Assembly (NCBI GenBank): GCA_026983515.1
Contig: JALWHT010000130.1
Span: 1-45,246, forward strand
Length of the DNA stretch: 45,246 bases
Direction of reading: 5' to 3'
From: Sulfurovum sp.
GTDB taxonomy: Bacteria > Campylobacterota > Campylobacteria > Campylobacterales > Sulfurovaceae
Below are positions 25,263 to 33,759 of this stretch, one piece after another. How positions within the stretch are numbered: position 1 is the stretch's first letter; each line of letters opens with the position of its first letter. Both the position numbers and the translations under genes were made by a program. Under the pieces are notes generated by a model. That model saw nothing but the letters and a program-made list of their open reading frames with translations. It was not told the DNA's origin and did no database searches.

Positions 25263-26186
25263 TCAGCTTCCCTTTCCAAAACGAAAACTTCGAAGCTTTG
25301 CCGAACGGCTGCGCGGATTACGCTTCAGCTCTTCTCTGGAAGCGATGACCGGTTTGCGTGAAAGCGGTTTTCCAAGCGCATGGTCTCCCCCGCAGGTACA
25401 ACGCATCGCCTGCGGATCACAGATGCATCCGGTAGACCACTTTTTAAAACGTTTTTTCACAAGACGGTCTTCGAGAGAATGGAAGGTAATGAGTGACACC
25501 ACTTCTCCTTCAAAATGTCTTGCTTCAATAGCATCCAGTAGCCCTTCAATCTCTCCAAGTTCGTTATTGACTTCAATACGAATTGCCTGAAAAGGAAGGG
25601 TCGATGGGTGTATCTTTCCTCCTTTGGGCATCACTGTTGCGATGATTTTGCTTAACTCTTCAGCACTTTCAATAGGCTTTTTTGCACGTGCATCCACGAT
25701 TGCTGCTGTCAGCCTGCGGTAGGAACGTACCTCGCCATAAGCATCAAAAATATACTCAAGCTTCTCTTTAGGATATGTGTTGACCACCTCATAGGCACTC
25801 AAAGGGGCAGAAGCATCCATACGCATATCAAGCGTTTGGGCATCAAAGGCAAAACCACGCTCTTTTTTGTCAAGCTGCAGAGAAGAAACGCCAAAATCGG
25901 CCAGCAGCGCCGTTACAGGAGTTTCTTTCAGTGTAGGAAGTACCGTCGCGAAGGTGCCTTTGTAAAGTGTACTCCTGTCTGCAAAAGGTGCAAGCCGCTC
26001 TTTTGAAAAAGCCAATGCTTCTTCATCACGGTCAATACCAACATGCTTCAAATGCAAATAGCGCCCCAGCACCTCACTGCTGTGCCCGGCATACCCCAGC
26101 GTACAATCGACAAAATATCCCTCAGGCACATCTTTGAAGCTCTCCAAAACCTCATCAAGCAGTACCGGTATATGCGGACTCTCCAC
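25263..26186 (-). CDS. rsmH: 16S rRNA m4C1402 methyltransferase
   Basis: 307 residues. The N-terminal HIPVLLDEVLE is the family signature, followed by SAM motif I VDCTLGYAGHS (about 26-36), the conserved LADFGVSSLQLD and RGFAF, and the C-terminal SLITFHSLEDRLVKKRFK. RsmH N4-methylates C1402 of 16S rRNA. A GTG start at 26186 is preferred: GAAAGGGATG lies upstream and the product begins right before HIPVLLDEV; a 16-codon extension to an upstream ATG crosses the region next to a repeat. First gene of rsmH-ftsL-RND. Confidence 0.93.
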   Translation of the reverse strand: MESPHIPVLLDEVLESFKDVPEGYFVDCTLGYAGHSSEVLGRYLHLKHVGIDRDEEALAFSKERLAPFADRSTLYKGTFATVLPTLKETPVTALLADFGVSSLQLDKKERGFAFDAQTLDMRMDASAPLSAYEVVNTYPKEKLEYIFDAYGEVRSYRRLTAAIVDARAKKPIESAEELSKIIATVMPKGGKIHPSTLPFQAIRIEVNNELGEIEGLLDAIEARHFEGEVVSLITFHSLEDRLVKKRFKKWSTGCICDPQAMRCTCGGDHALGKPLSRKPVIASREELKRNPRSRSAKLRSFRFGKGS

Positions 26187-26203
26187 GTCATCCCTTTCGT
26201 AAT

Positions 26204-26254
26204 AAAAGCATTGTGGAACAATGCATACATGCACTATTCGCTATTCACTAATTT
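26204..26254 (+). repeat. Hairpin + heptad repeat element, copy D
   Basis: AAAAGCATTGT...ACAATGC (stem arms 26208-26214 and 26218-26224, 7 bp) is followed by ATACATG and the heptads CTATTCG 26234-26240, CTATTCA 26241-26247, CTAATTT 26248-26254. It fills the divergent gap between rsmH and the aldolase-like gene and abuts the promoter of the latter; a CACTAA/TTAGTG stem (26246-26260) overlaps both. Confidence 0.5.
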
Positions 26255-26258
26255 TTAG

Positions 26259-26267
26259 TGTTATAAT
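26259..26267 (+). promoter_or_regulatory. Extended -10 promoter for the aldolase-like gene
   Basis: TGTTATAAT is an extended -10 (TGn-TATAAT). It would start transcription near 26274, 26 nt before the ATG at 26300. A CACTAA/TTAGTG hairpin ends at its first bases. Confidence 0.65.
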
Positions 26268-26299
26268 AGCGAAATAATCCTAACAAAGGTTGCCCCGGT

Positions 26300-26872
26300 A
26301 TGGACAAGCATCTCATTGAAGATATACAGCGTATCTCTCACTCCCTGTTTGAAAAAAACTTCTTCGGCGTCTTTCACGGTTCCATCTCAGCCAGGGTCAC
26401 GGCCAACGGCTTTATCATCAACTCCAAAGACACCATACTCAATAAAGTGACAGAAGAATCCCTTGTCCGGCTCGACTGCCAAAAACGTGACTACCGATGG
26501 AGTCTTGCCAACAGTGACGTGCATATTCATGAACATATTTACGAAAGTATCCCCAATGCCAAATATGTCAGCTACACCATGCCGCCCTATGCTACCGCCT
26601 TCTCTCTTCGCCATGGAAAAGTCTCGCCGCAGGACTATTACGGCAAACAGATACTCGGTGAAGTCATTGTTTATGATCCTAAAAACTTTGATGACTGGAT
26701 TGAACGTGCCCCTTACGAAGTCTCACGCTTTTTTCTCAAAAATGATGCCCATCTTCTGCTGATCAAGGGATTTGGCCTGATCGCCTATGACAGGGACATC
26801 ACCGAAATGGCCAAAAAGATCGCCATACTGGAAAACTCATGCAGACTGATCGCATTAAGCAATAACCTTTAA
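26300..26872 (+). CDS. Class II aldolase/adducin-domain protein with altered metal site
   Basis: 190 residues spanning a single class II aldolase/adducin fold. Aligning the core by eye, the usual P-S-S-E-x-x-x-H segment reads ANSDVHIHEHIYES; the catalytic zinc-binding HTHP is replaced by YTMPP (VSYTMPPYATAFSL), and the third ligand normally in an NHG block becomes IKGFGLIA. Loss of these ligands suggests it is not a normal fuculose-phosphate-type aldolase; it may bind a ligand or act structurally. A clear extended -10 promoter lies just upstream, and the Sel1-repeat gene follows after 72 nt. Confidence 0.8.
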   Translation: MDKHLIEDIQRISHSLFEKNFFGVFHGSISARVTANGFIINSKDTILNKVTEESLVRLDCQKRDYRWSLANSDVHIHEHIYESIPNAKYVSYTMPPYATAFSLRHGKVSPQDYYGKQILGEVIVYDPKNFDDWIERAPYEVSRFFLKNDAHLLLIKGFGLIAYDRDITEMAKKIAILENSCRLIALSNNL

Positions 26873-26904
26873 AAAATTGTCAGGGGTGTAAAGCGAAATT
26901 TCGT

Positions 26905-26910
26905 TATACT
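26905..26910 (+). promoter_or_regulatory. Possible -10 for the Sel1-repeat gene
   Basis: TATACT, preceded by the self-complementary CGAAATTTCG (26894-26903). A TTGTCA at 26877-26882 is 22 bp away, too far for a normal -35. Read-through from the upstream gene is an alternative. Confidence 0.35.
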
Positions 26911-26944
26911 TTTTTCATCTACATACCTTCTTCAGGACAAGCCT

Positions 26945-28183
26945 ATGAACCAGACCCAGAAACGTTTAAATATTATCAAGCTTGCCATCTCCATTGGAGA
27001 TAATGAAACCATACAGCTTCAAATGCTCAAACTCGCTCCTCTGAAGACCGATAGAAAAATCCAGGAAATCCTGCATGGGCTGCAGGCAGAGAACTATGCC
27101 CAGACTCTCCCTTTGATCACAGAATATATCGAAACCCCTCCTGAAACTATTTTACAGCGTGCCATTCAAGATGAGATACAGACACCTGAAGAAGACGAAG
27201 CTATTATTGAAGAGTTCGATCTCTTTAGAATACCGGGAAAAGAGACACAGGAAGAGAATAATGAAATTGTTAACATTAAAGACTTCGACAATACAGATAT
27301 CTTTGATAAACCCCTCTCCGAAACACACAGAGAGGTCGATTACGATTCTCTGCTGAATCTCAAAAGCGATGATATTCTACAGGACAATATTGACATTCAA
27401 CAGACACGGCTTGCAGAAGAGGATGATGATTTTTTTGAAAACAGAAACGAAACAGAGAACTTCAACTACACAGAAATGATCGAAAAAGATGATTTTTTTC
27501 ATATTGAAGAGCGTGATGAAACAAAGAGAAACGAAAACATTGAGTGTGAGCTCTCTGATTTCGAAAATCCGACTGTACCAAAATCAGTAGTAACAGATCA
27601 CTCCGATACAAAAACAATCGTTACAGAAGAACCAGAGGAAGCGGTAACATATTATGCCCCTCTCCCCTATATTGACCAGAAATTCAAAAATATGCTTACA
27701 CAGTATCCACCACTTGAACTTCCGTCACGTTCCTATGAATCGGTACACACATGGCTGCAGAAGATCGCTGCGGAAGGCTACACGGAAGCGGAAATTGAAA
27801 CACTGATAGAAACGATCATGCAATACAGCAAAGAGGGAGAGAAAGCTGAAGCTGCACAATTGCTGCTTATTGCAGCTGCCACCCATTCGCCCTATGCCCA
27901 GTTCATACTCGCACGTGCTCTCTTTAAAGGAGATATTCTCGAACAGAATCTCCCCGAAGCATTTACCCTCATTAATCGCATGGCAATGGATGACGATTAC
28001 CCCGAAGCCATCTGTGACCTTGCACAGCTCTATGAGCATGGTATCGGGGTAGAAGCGGATGCAGAACGTGCCCAGACACTCTACAAAGAAGCGATGGAAC
28101 ACGGTATCAAACGTGCCAAACCACACTACGAACGTCTCAGCAAAGCCAATAAAGGATTCCTTGGAAAGCTGTTTAGAAAATAG
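26945..28183 (+). CDS. Acidic protein with C-terminal Sel1-like repeats
   Basis: 412 residues, no signal peptide. Residues 1-70 are helical (RLNIIKLAISIGDNETIQLQ). Residues about 75-235 are a strongly acidic, low-complexity stretch. The C-terminal third has tetratricopeptide-like Sel1 repeats, clearest in AEAAQLLLIAAATHSPYAQF and PEAICDLAQLYEHGIGVEAD, ending with a basic GKLFRK tail. Sel1 proteins act as scaffolds. Its place before ppiD/ftsA suggests, but does not prove, a cell-envelope link. Its last 11 nt overlap the convergent bioA gene. Confidence 0.75.
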   Translation: MNQTQKRLNIIKLAISIGDNETIQLQMLKLAPLKTDRKIQEILHGLQAENYAQTLPLITEYIETPPETILQRAIQDEIQTPEEDEAIIEEFDLFRIPGKETQEENNEIVNIKDFDNTDIFDKPLSETHREVDYDSLLNLKSDDILQDNIDIQQTRLAEEDDDFFENRNETENFNYTEMIEKDDFFHIEERDETKRNENIECELSDFENPTVPKSVVTDHSDTKTIVTEEPEEAVTYYAPLPYIDQKFKNMLTQYPPLELPSRSYESVHTWLQKIAAEGYTEAEIETLIETIMQYSKEGEKAEAAQLLLIAAATHSPYAQFILARALFKGDILEQNLPEAFTLINRMAMDDDYPEAICDLAQLYEHGIGVEADAERAQTLYKEAMEHGIKRAKPHYERLSKANKGFLGKLFRK

Positions 28184-29513
28184 CCTTTCGCTTCCCATTC
28201 CATTTTTTAATTTCTAATTTTTTAATGCCTTCATAGGCAACATCCATCATCGTGTTAATTTCTTCCTCGGTAATAACATAAGGGGGCATAAAGTAGACAA
28301 CTGATCCCAGCGGACGCAGCAGCACACCATGCTCAAGCCCATAACGGTATACGCTCAAACCGATACGCTCTTTAGGATCATATCCCTTCAGTTCCACAGC
28401 TGCTACCATACCCTGTTGACGCACAGACGCAACATTGTCAAGTCTCTTGAAACGCTCGAGTTTTTGTGCGATATAGCGAGACTTTTCCCTGTTTGCTTCA
28501 ATCACATTGTCCCTTTCAAAAAGCTCCAGTGTCGCCAGTGCCGCGCTGCAGGCAAGCGGGTTCCCTGTATAGCTGTGCGAATGTAAAAAAGCTTTATATT
28601 CGTTATAGTCACAGTAAAAAGCGCTGTAAACTTCATCGGTGGTCATCACGACTGAGAGCGGCAGGTAGCCGCCTGTCAAGCCTTTGGAGAGGGTCATGAA
28701 GTCAGGTGATATACCGGCATGTTCACAGGCGAACATTTCGCCGGTACGCCCAAACCCTGTCATGATCTCATCGGCAATAAGATGCACGTCATACTGTTGT
28801 GTCAAACGTCTCGCACCGACAAGATAGTCAGGGTGGTACATGTGCATGCTACCCGCCCCCTGGATCAGCGGTTCTATGATAAATGCCGCAATCTCACCGG
28901 CACGTGCCTCAAGCATTGCTTCAAGTGCTTTCAACGCCTCTTCGGCAGCTTTGGGAGTCTGATCTTTTGGAACAGGCACCTGCACATTCGCTATCAAAAG
29001 CGGTTCATAAGTCTCTTTGTAAAGCGCTACATCTCCCACGGAGAGCGCACCTATGGTCTCTCCGTGATAGGAGTTTGTCAACGAAAGAAAGAGTGATTTG
29101 TTTTTGCCGTTATTACGGTGATAGTGGTAGCTCATCTTCAGTGCAGCCTCGATCGCACTTGAGCCATTGTCAACATAGAAGACTTTTTGAAGTGTTTTCG
29201 GTGTCAATGCAACCAGTCTGTGTGCAAGTTCAATGGCAGGTTCATGGGTAAATCCTGCCAGCAACACATGTTCGAGTGTGTCAACCTGCTCCTTGATCCT
29301 GTTGTTGATATAGGGGTTTGCATGCCCGAAAAGGTTGACCCACCATGAGCTGATCGCATCTATATAGGCATTGCCTTCAAAATCATAGAGCCATACCCCT
29401 TTCCCCGATTTAACCGGAATAAGCGGCAGGCTTTCATGGTCTTTCATCTGGGTACAGGGATGCCAGATTACTTCAAGGTCTCTGTTCATCATTTTTATGT
29501 TACGGTTGTTCAC
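28173..29513 (-). CDS. bioA: Adenosylmethionine-8-amino-7-oxononanoate aminotransferase
   Basis: 446 residues. Class III PLP aminotransferase with the BioA start WHPCTQMKDHE, the substrate segment SSWWVNLFGHANP, GSSAIEAALKM, the Asp of LIADEIMTGFGRTG and the PLP lysine in TLSKGLTGGYLPLS. It makes 7,8-diaminopelargonate for biotin. A GTG start at 29513 is chosen: AAAGGA lies 9 nt upstream, and the 10 residues before RDLEVIWHP suit the family. ATGs at 29492/29489 lack a ribosome site. The C-terminal KKLEIKKWNGKRK coincides with a heptad repeat also found at the end of the glycosylase gene at 36941, and may be a repeat-derived tail. Divergent from the ppiD-like gene. Confidence 0.93.
   Translation of the reverse strand: MNNRNIKMMNRDLEVIWHPCTQMKDHESLPLIPVKSGKGVWLYDFEGNAYIDAISSWWVNLFGHANPYINNRIKEQVDTLEHVLLAGFTHEPAIELAHRLVALTPKTLQKVFYVDNGSSAIEAALKMSYHYHRNNGKNKSLFLSLTNSYHGETIGALSVGDVALYKETYEPLLIANVQVPVPKDQTPKAAEEALKALEAMLEARAGEIAAFIIEPLIQGAGSMHMYHPDYLVGARRLTQQYDVHLIADEIMTGFGRTGEMFACEHAGISPDFMTLSKGLTGGYLPLSVVMTTDEVYSAFYCDYNEYKAFLHSHSYTGNPLACSAALATLELFERDNVIEANREKSRYIAQKLERFKRLDNVASVRQQGMVAAVELKGYDPKERIGLSVYRYGLEHGVLLRPLGSVVYFMPPYVITEEEINTMMDVAYEGIKKLEIKKWNGKRKAIF
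28202..28230 (+). repeat. Heptad repeat fragment, copy E (inside bioA 3' end)
   Basis: ATTTCTA 28210-28216 and ATTTTTT 28217-28223, flanked by ATTTTTTA and AATGCC, closely match the distal part of copy C (36942-36964). On the minus strand it encodes the KKLEIKK part of the BioA tail. Confidence 0.4.
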
Positions 29514-29562
29514 TACGGAATATCCTTTTTTCAATTGGTATTAACCACAAGTTGACTAAAAT

Positions 29563-29568
29563 ATTATA
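29563..29568 (-). promoter_or_regulatory. Promoter -10 for bioA in a divergent gap
   Basis: TGTATAAT on the minus strand (TATAAT at forward 29563-29568) would start transcription near 29556, giving a 43-nt leader. The same AT-rich core could act as TATTATA on the plus strand for the ppiD-like gene. Confidence 0.45.
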
Positions 29569-29598
29569 CAAATTTTAGCATAGAAGGCAGATAAAAGA

Positions 29599-31074
29599 AT
29601 GATAAGTTGGATGCAAAAACATAACCGATATCTCGTATGGACCATCTGGATCGCAACCATCGCGTTCATTGGTGCCGGCTTTGTAGGCTGGGGAAGCTAT
29701 AACTTCGGCGGAAAAGCAGGGAATGTAGCAAAAGTCGGCGACATTGAAATCACACAGGCCAAACTTAATCAGGCCTATAGCGACCTGTATGCCCGTTACA
29801 ACGAAATGTTCAAGGGGCAGTTTGACGAGAAGAAGGCAAAAGAAATGGGACTGGTACAGCAAGCTTTTGCCACACTTGAAACGCAGGCGAGACTGCTCAA
29901 CTATGCCAAGGCACTGGGTGTCATTGTCTCTGACGATGAACTTGCCCACACACTGGAATCGATCAAGGCATTTCAAAAAGACGGCAAATTTGACCGTAGC
30001 ATTTACAACATGTTCCTCAAAAATCGCCGCATGAAAGCAAAAGATTTTGAAGCACGTTTGAGAGACGAGCTGACCATCAACAAGCTTCTGACACTCCTTA
30101 ACGTTGAAAGCCTTCCGCTTGAAGAAGAAACTATCGGCTCAGCACTGAATATCGCTGACAAGTTCAAATACGAAGTCTTGTCACTTGACGATGTCAATCC
30201 GACACTGGATGAAGAGAAACTGAAAGCATTTTGGGAAGCACACAAAACCGAATTCAAAACACCAAAAAAGTATAACCTCTCCCTGCTCTGGACCGACAGC
30301 AGCAACACCCCGGTAAACGAAAAAGAACTTAAAACATTTTTCGACACCAACAGCTTCAACTACATCGACCAAAGCGGTAAACAGCTGACCTTCGAAGAAG
30401 CAAAAGAAAAGGTGACCCAAGACCTCAAGATCAAAAAAACGAAAAAGACGGCACAGCGTGCCTACATTGCTTTCAAAAAAGGCAAACAAGATGCTGACGA
30501 AAGCGTGACACTGCCTCTGAACGACCCTACGCTCTCCAAAGATATCTGGAGTGAGATTCAGCAGCATGATGCAGGTACCATTCTCAAACCGAAAGTGGTC
30601 AACAGCAAATATGTCACGGTAAAGATTGAAAAAGTCATTGAACCAAAAGTCATGTCCTTTGAAGAAGCCAAGCCCCTTGTGACAAAACTTTATGAAGCCG
30701 ATGCCAAACAAAAAGCGCTGACAGCGCTGGCAGAGGAGAAACTGAAATCCATTGCCGATATGAATGCAACCGTTTCAGATTTTGTCACTTTGAGTGACGC
30801 TGACAACCTGAAAGGGTTAAATTCACAGGAAAGTTTACAATTTTTACAAAAACTCTTTACATCTTTAAAAGAAAAAGGTATTATTAGGTTATCAAATAAA
30901 ATTGTAGTCTACGACATTATGGCGCAAAAGCACCTCTCTCCTGATACAACCCTCACGGAACGTGTCAAGGAAACCGTCAATACAATCAAACCAAGGGTCT
31001 TCGAATCCAACCTTATTCAGGTTCTGGCCAAGAAGTATCCGACTGAAGTCTATGTGGGAGGACTCAAGAATTGA
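29599..31074 (+). CDS. PpiD/SurA-like membrane-anchored periplasmic chaperone
   Basis: 491 residues. A single N-terminal TM anchor (about 12-33, LVWTIWIATIAFIGAGFVGW) is followed by a SurA_N-type helical domain (KVGDIEITQAKLNQAYSDLY, to about 190) and a long C-terminal region. Only weak parvulin features are visible, so prolyl isomerase activity is doubtful. PpiD proteins help outer-membrane and periplasmic proteins fold as they leave the Sec translocon. The stop overlaps the TTG start of ftsA (TTGA), so the two are coupled. Confidence 0.82.
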   Translation: MISWMQKHNRYLVWTIWIATIAFIGAGFVGWGSYNFGGKAGNVAKVGDIEITQAKLNQAYSDLYARYNEMFKGQFDEKKAKEMGLVQQAFATLETQARLLNYAKALGVIVSDDELAHTLESIKAFQKDGKFDRSIYNMFLKNRRMKAKDFEARLRDELTINKLLTLLNVESLPLEEETIGSALNIADKFKYEVLSLDDVNPTLDEEKLKAFWEAHKTEFKTPKKYNLSLLWTDSSNTPVNEKELKTFFDTNSFNYIDQSGKQLTFEEAKEKVTQDLKIKKTKKTAQRAYIAFKKGKQDADESVTLPLNDPTLSKDIWSEIQQHDAGTILKPKVVNSKYVTVKIEKVIEPKVMSFEEAKPLVTKLYEADAKQKALTALAEEKLKSIADMNATVSDFVTLSDADNLKGLNSQESLQFLQKLFTSLKEKGIIRLSNKIVVYDIMAQKHLSPDTTLTERVKETVNTIKPRVFESNLIQVLAKKYPTEVYVGGLKN

Positions 31075-32450
31075 GTGATACAATTTTAACGATCGATATC
31101 GGTTCCACGAAGGTCTGTGCGATCATCGCTGAAATCGATAACGCCAAGGTTCAGATACTGGGCCACGGTATCACCAAGTCTCAGGGTATCAAAAAGGGTG
31201 CCATCACCAACATTGAACTGGCTTCCAAATCCATCAAGAAAGCGGTCAGTGACGCCAAACGCATTGCAGGCAGCAATATTACCTCTGCAACCGTTTCCAT
31301 CTCCAATGCCTATGCCAAGAGTCTCAACTCTACAGGGATTGTCAATATTCCCCATAAAGACATCTCCATCAAGGAGATCAACCGTGTCATGCAGACAGCA
31401 CTCTATAATGCCAACGTACCTAATGAATATGAAGTGATTCACGTACTTCCCTACAACTTCAGAGTAGACGACCAGGATTTCATTGAAGATCCGTTTGGTA
31501 TGAATGCCAGCCGTATGGAAGTCGATGTTAACATCATCATGACACAGAAATCCAATCTTTCCAATCTTAAAAAAGCGGTACGGTCTGCCGGTATTGAGAT
31601 TGACGGGATCGTCCTCAGCGGTTATGCATCGGCAATTGCTGTAATGGGTGACGATGAGAAAGAACTGGGTGTCGCAGTAATTGACCTCGGAGGACAGACC
31701 AGCAACCTTGTCATTCATGTAGGCAACTCCATCCGTTACAATGACTTCCTTGGTGTAGGTTCCAACCATATTACAAACGATCTCTCCATGGCCCTGCACA
31801 CACCATTACAGATTGCCGAAAGTGTCAAGATCCGTCACGGAAACCTGATCGAAACAAGCAATGAAGTGATCGAGCTGCCTATCATCGGTGATGAAGAGAA
31901 CCGAAACGGTGTCTCTTTGGAAATTGTCCACTCTGTCATTTTTGCCCGCGTCGAAGAGGCATTGATGATCCTTGCAAAATCACTGGACAAATCAGCACTC
32001 AAAGAACAGATCGGTGCAGGTATCATCCTGACAGGCGGCATGACCAAACTCAAAGGTATCCGTGAACTTGCACAGTCGATCTTCCCTGCCATGCCGGTAC
32101 GTATCGGTAGACCACAGGAGGTTGAGGGGATGTTTGAAGAGCTCAAGGATCCCGCATTCTCCACAGTTGTAGGTCTGCTGCTCTACAGGGCAGGAAAACA
32201 TACACAATATGAGATCAATTTCAATAATGAAATGCTCCACTCGAAAGCGGAACATACAGATGATCTTGAGGACATACGTCTGCAACAGCCAGAACAGCAT
32301 AAAGAAGAGTCGGCTCTCATACCGAAAGAGAAAGAGCAGAAAAATCAAGAAAAACCGGAAACAATCGTATTTGATGACCTGCCCGATCCCAATGCGGAAA
32401 AAAGTAGTGCTTTTAAAAAGATTGCCAACTGGGCCAAACAGTTATTTTAA
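31071..32450 (+). CDS. ftsA: Cell division protein FtsA
   Basis: 459 residues. Actin-like ATPase that tethers FtsZ to the membrane. Phosphate-1 motif LTIDIGSTKVCAII at the N-terminus, 1C domain (about 85-160), phosphate-2 motif VIDLGGQTSNLVIH, and adenosine motif IILTGGMTKLKGI. An acidic, Lys/Glu-rich linker (about 390-445) precedes a C-terminal amphipathic membrane helix FKKIANWAKQLF. It uses a TTG start within the upstream stop (TTGA) and a GGGAGG site 9 nt away. ftsZ follows after 26 nt. Confidence 0.95.
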   Translation: MSDTILTIDIGSTKVCAIIAEIDNAKVQILGHGITKSQGIKKGAITNIELASKSIKKAVSDAKRIAGSNITSATVSISNAYAKSLNSTGIVNIPHKDISIKEINRVMQTALYNANVPNEYEVIHVLPYNFRVDDQDFIEDPFGMNASRMEVDVNIIMTQKSNLSNLKKAVRSAGIEIDGIVLSGYASAIAVMGDDEKELGVAVIDLGGQTSNLVIHVGNSIRYNDFLGVGSNHITNDLSMALHTPLQIAESVKIRHGNLIETSNEVIELPIIGDEENRNGVSLEIVHSVIFARVEEALMILAKSLDKSALKEQIGAGIILTGGMTKLKGIRELAQSIFPAMPVRIGRPQEVEGMFEELKDPAFSTVVGLLLYRAGKHTQYEINFNNEMLHSKAEHTDDLEDIRLQQPEQHKEESALIPKEKEQKNQEKPETIVFDDLPDPNAEKSSAFKKIANWAKQLF

Positions 32451-32476
32451 AACACCACACTAAAAAAGAGGAAGAA

Positions 32477-33631
32477 ATGGAAGAATTCGAAATAGATATT
32501 GTAGAAACCAAGTGCCACACTAATGGCGCAAAGATCAAAGCAATCGGTGTAGGCGGCGGTGGCGGAAACATGATCAACCATATGATTCAGGAAGGCATCA
32601 ACAGTATAGACCTGATCGTTGCTAATACAGATGCGCAGGCACTGGAAACATCACTGGCACCATACAAAATGCAACTGGGCATTAACGCTACACGCGGTCT
32701 GGGTGCCGGTATGGTACCGGAAAAAGGACGTGAAGCGGCTCTGGAGAGCTTTGAAGACATCAAAGCGATGCTCGAAGGTTCAGACATTGTCTTTATCTCT
32801 GCCGGGCTTGGCGGCGGTACAGGTACCGGTGCGGCACCTATCATTGCACAGGCAGCCAAAGAGGTGGGTGCACTCACTGTTTCCATCGTTACGAGTCCAT
32901 TCAAGTTCGAAGGACGTAAACGTACAAAACTGGCCAAAGAGGGTCTTGAAGAGCTCAAGCGTGAGAGCGATTCTATCATTGTTGTACCTAACGAAAAACT
33001 TCTCTCTATCGTTGAGAAAAATCTCGGTATCAAAGAGAGTTTCCGTATGGTAGACGACATTTTGGCACAGGCTGTCGGAGGTATCTCAAAAGTGATCCTC
33101 TCTCACGGCGACAACGATATCAACCTTGACTTTGCCGATGTCAAGACCGTTATGAGTCACAGAGGTCTCGCACTGATGGGTACAGGCTACAGTGCCGGCA
33201 CCAACGCAGCATACGATGCAGCTAAAGCGGCCATTGAGTCACCACTGCTTGACAATATCTCTATTGACGGTGCGATGGGTGTACTGGTTCATTTCGATAT
33301 ACACCCAGACTATCCTATTATGGAGATCGGCGAAGCAATGAGCATTGTAGAAGAGAGTGCCGACGAGGATGCTTCTGTGATCTTCGGAACGACAACCAAC
33401 CCTGACATGGCGATCGATGAAGTAAGAATTACTATTATTGCAACTGGCTTTGAAGACAAGAATGCCATTCCTGAACCGACAACGATCAAAAAACAGGAAA
33501 CACTGCTTGGCAACGGCACCAATAGCATCAATACCATCAATACACTGGCAGGCCGCAAGGTTGTCGGTTATGATGGGGATCATGAAGACATTCTTGATGT
33601 ACCGACATTCCTCCGAAAACAGATGGACTAA
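32477..33631 (+). CDS. ftsZ: Cell division protein FtsZ
   Basis: 384 residues. Tubulin-like GTPase that forms the division ring. Visible are GVGGGGGNMINHM, the GTP signature GLGGGTGTGAAP (about 110-121), the T7-loop region ending with NLDFADVKTVM, and the C-terminal peptide DVPTFLRKQMD that binds FtsA. The linker between globular domain and peptide is short (about 40 residues). The ATG is preceded by GAGGAAGAA. It ends the ppiD-like/ftsA/ftsZ transcript with a hairpin about 25 nt downstream. Confidence 0.97.
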   Translation: MEEFEIDIVETKCHTNGAKIKAIGVGGGGGNMINHMIQEGINSIDLIVANTDAQALETSLAPYKMQLGINATRGLGAGMVPEKGREAALESFEDIKAMLEGSDIVFISAGLGGGTGTGAAPIIAQAAKEVGALTVSIVTSPFKFEGRKRTKLAKEGLEELKRESDSIIVVPNEKLLSIVEKNLGIKESFRMVDDILAQAVGGISKVILSHGDNDINLDFADVKTVMSHRGLALMGTGYSAGTNAAYDAAKAAIESPLLDNISIDGAMGVLVHFDIHPDYPIMEIGEAMSIVEESADEDASVIFGTTTNPDMAIDEVRITIIATGFEDKNAIPEPTTIKKQETLLGNGTNSINTINTLAGRKVVGYDGDHEDILDVPTFLRKQMD

Positions 33632-33656
33632 CACTCTTTTCTCCCCTTTTTTCAGT

Positions 33657-33676
33657 GCAGGAGTCTTCCCTCCTGC
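33657..33676 (+). terminator. Hairpin after ftsZ
   Basis: GCAGGAG (33657-33663) and CTCCTGC (33670-33676) form a 7-bp stem with a 6-nt loop. The downstream AAAATACTTT is a poor U-tract, so termination is likely but not certain. Confidence 0.45.
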
Positions 33677-33708
33677 AAAATACTTTCCCCTATTAACCTC
33701 TTTTTCGC

Positions 33709-33714
33709 TATGAT
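33709..33714 (+). promoter_or_regulatory. Promoter -10 for the lipoprotein gene
   Basis: TATGAT after a T-rich run; predicted start near 33721, with TAAGGA as ribosome site before the ATG at 33760. Confidence 0.4.
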
Positions 33715-33759
33715 ACTTTTATAACAATTCACTTATCATTTTCATAAGGAAAACAGACA

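Noticed and set aside
26877-26910. TTGTCA plus TATACT as a -35/-10 pair
   Set aside because: The 22-bp spacer is too long; only the -10 was kept, at low confidence.
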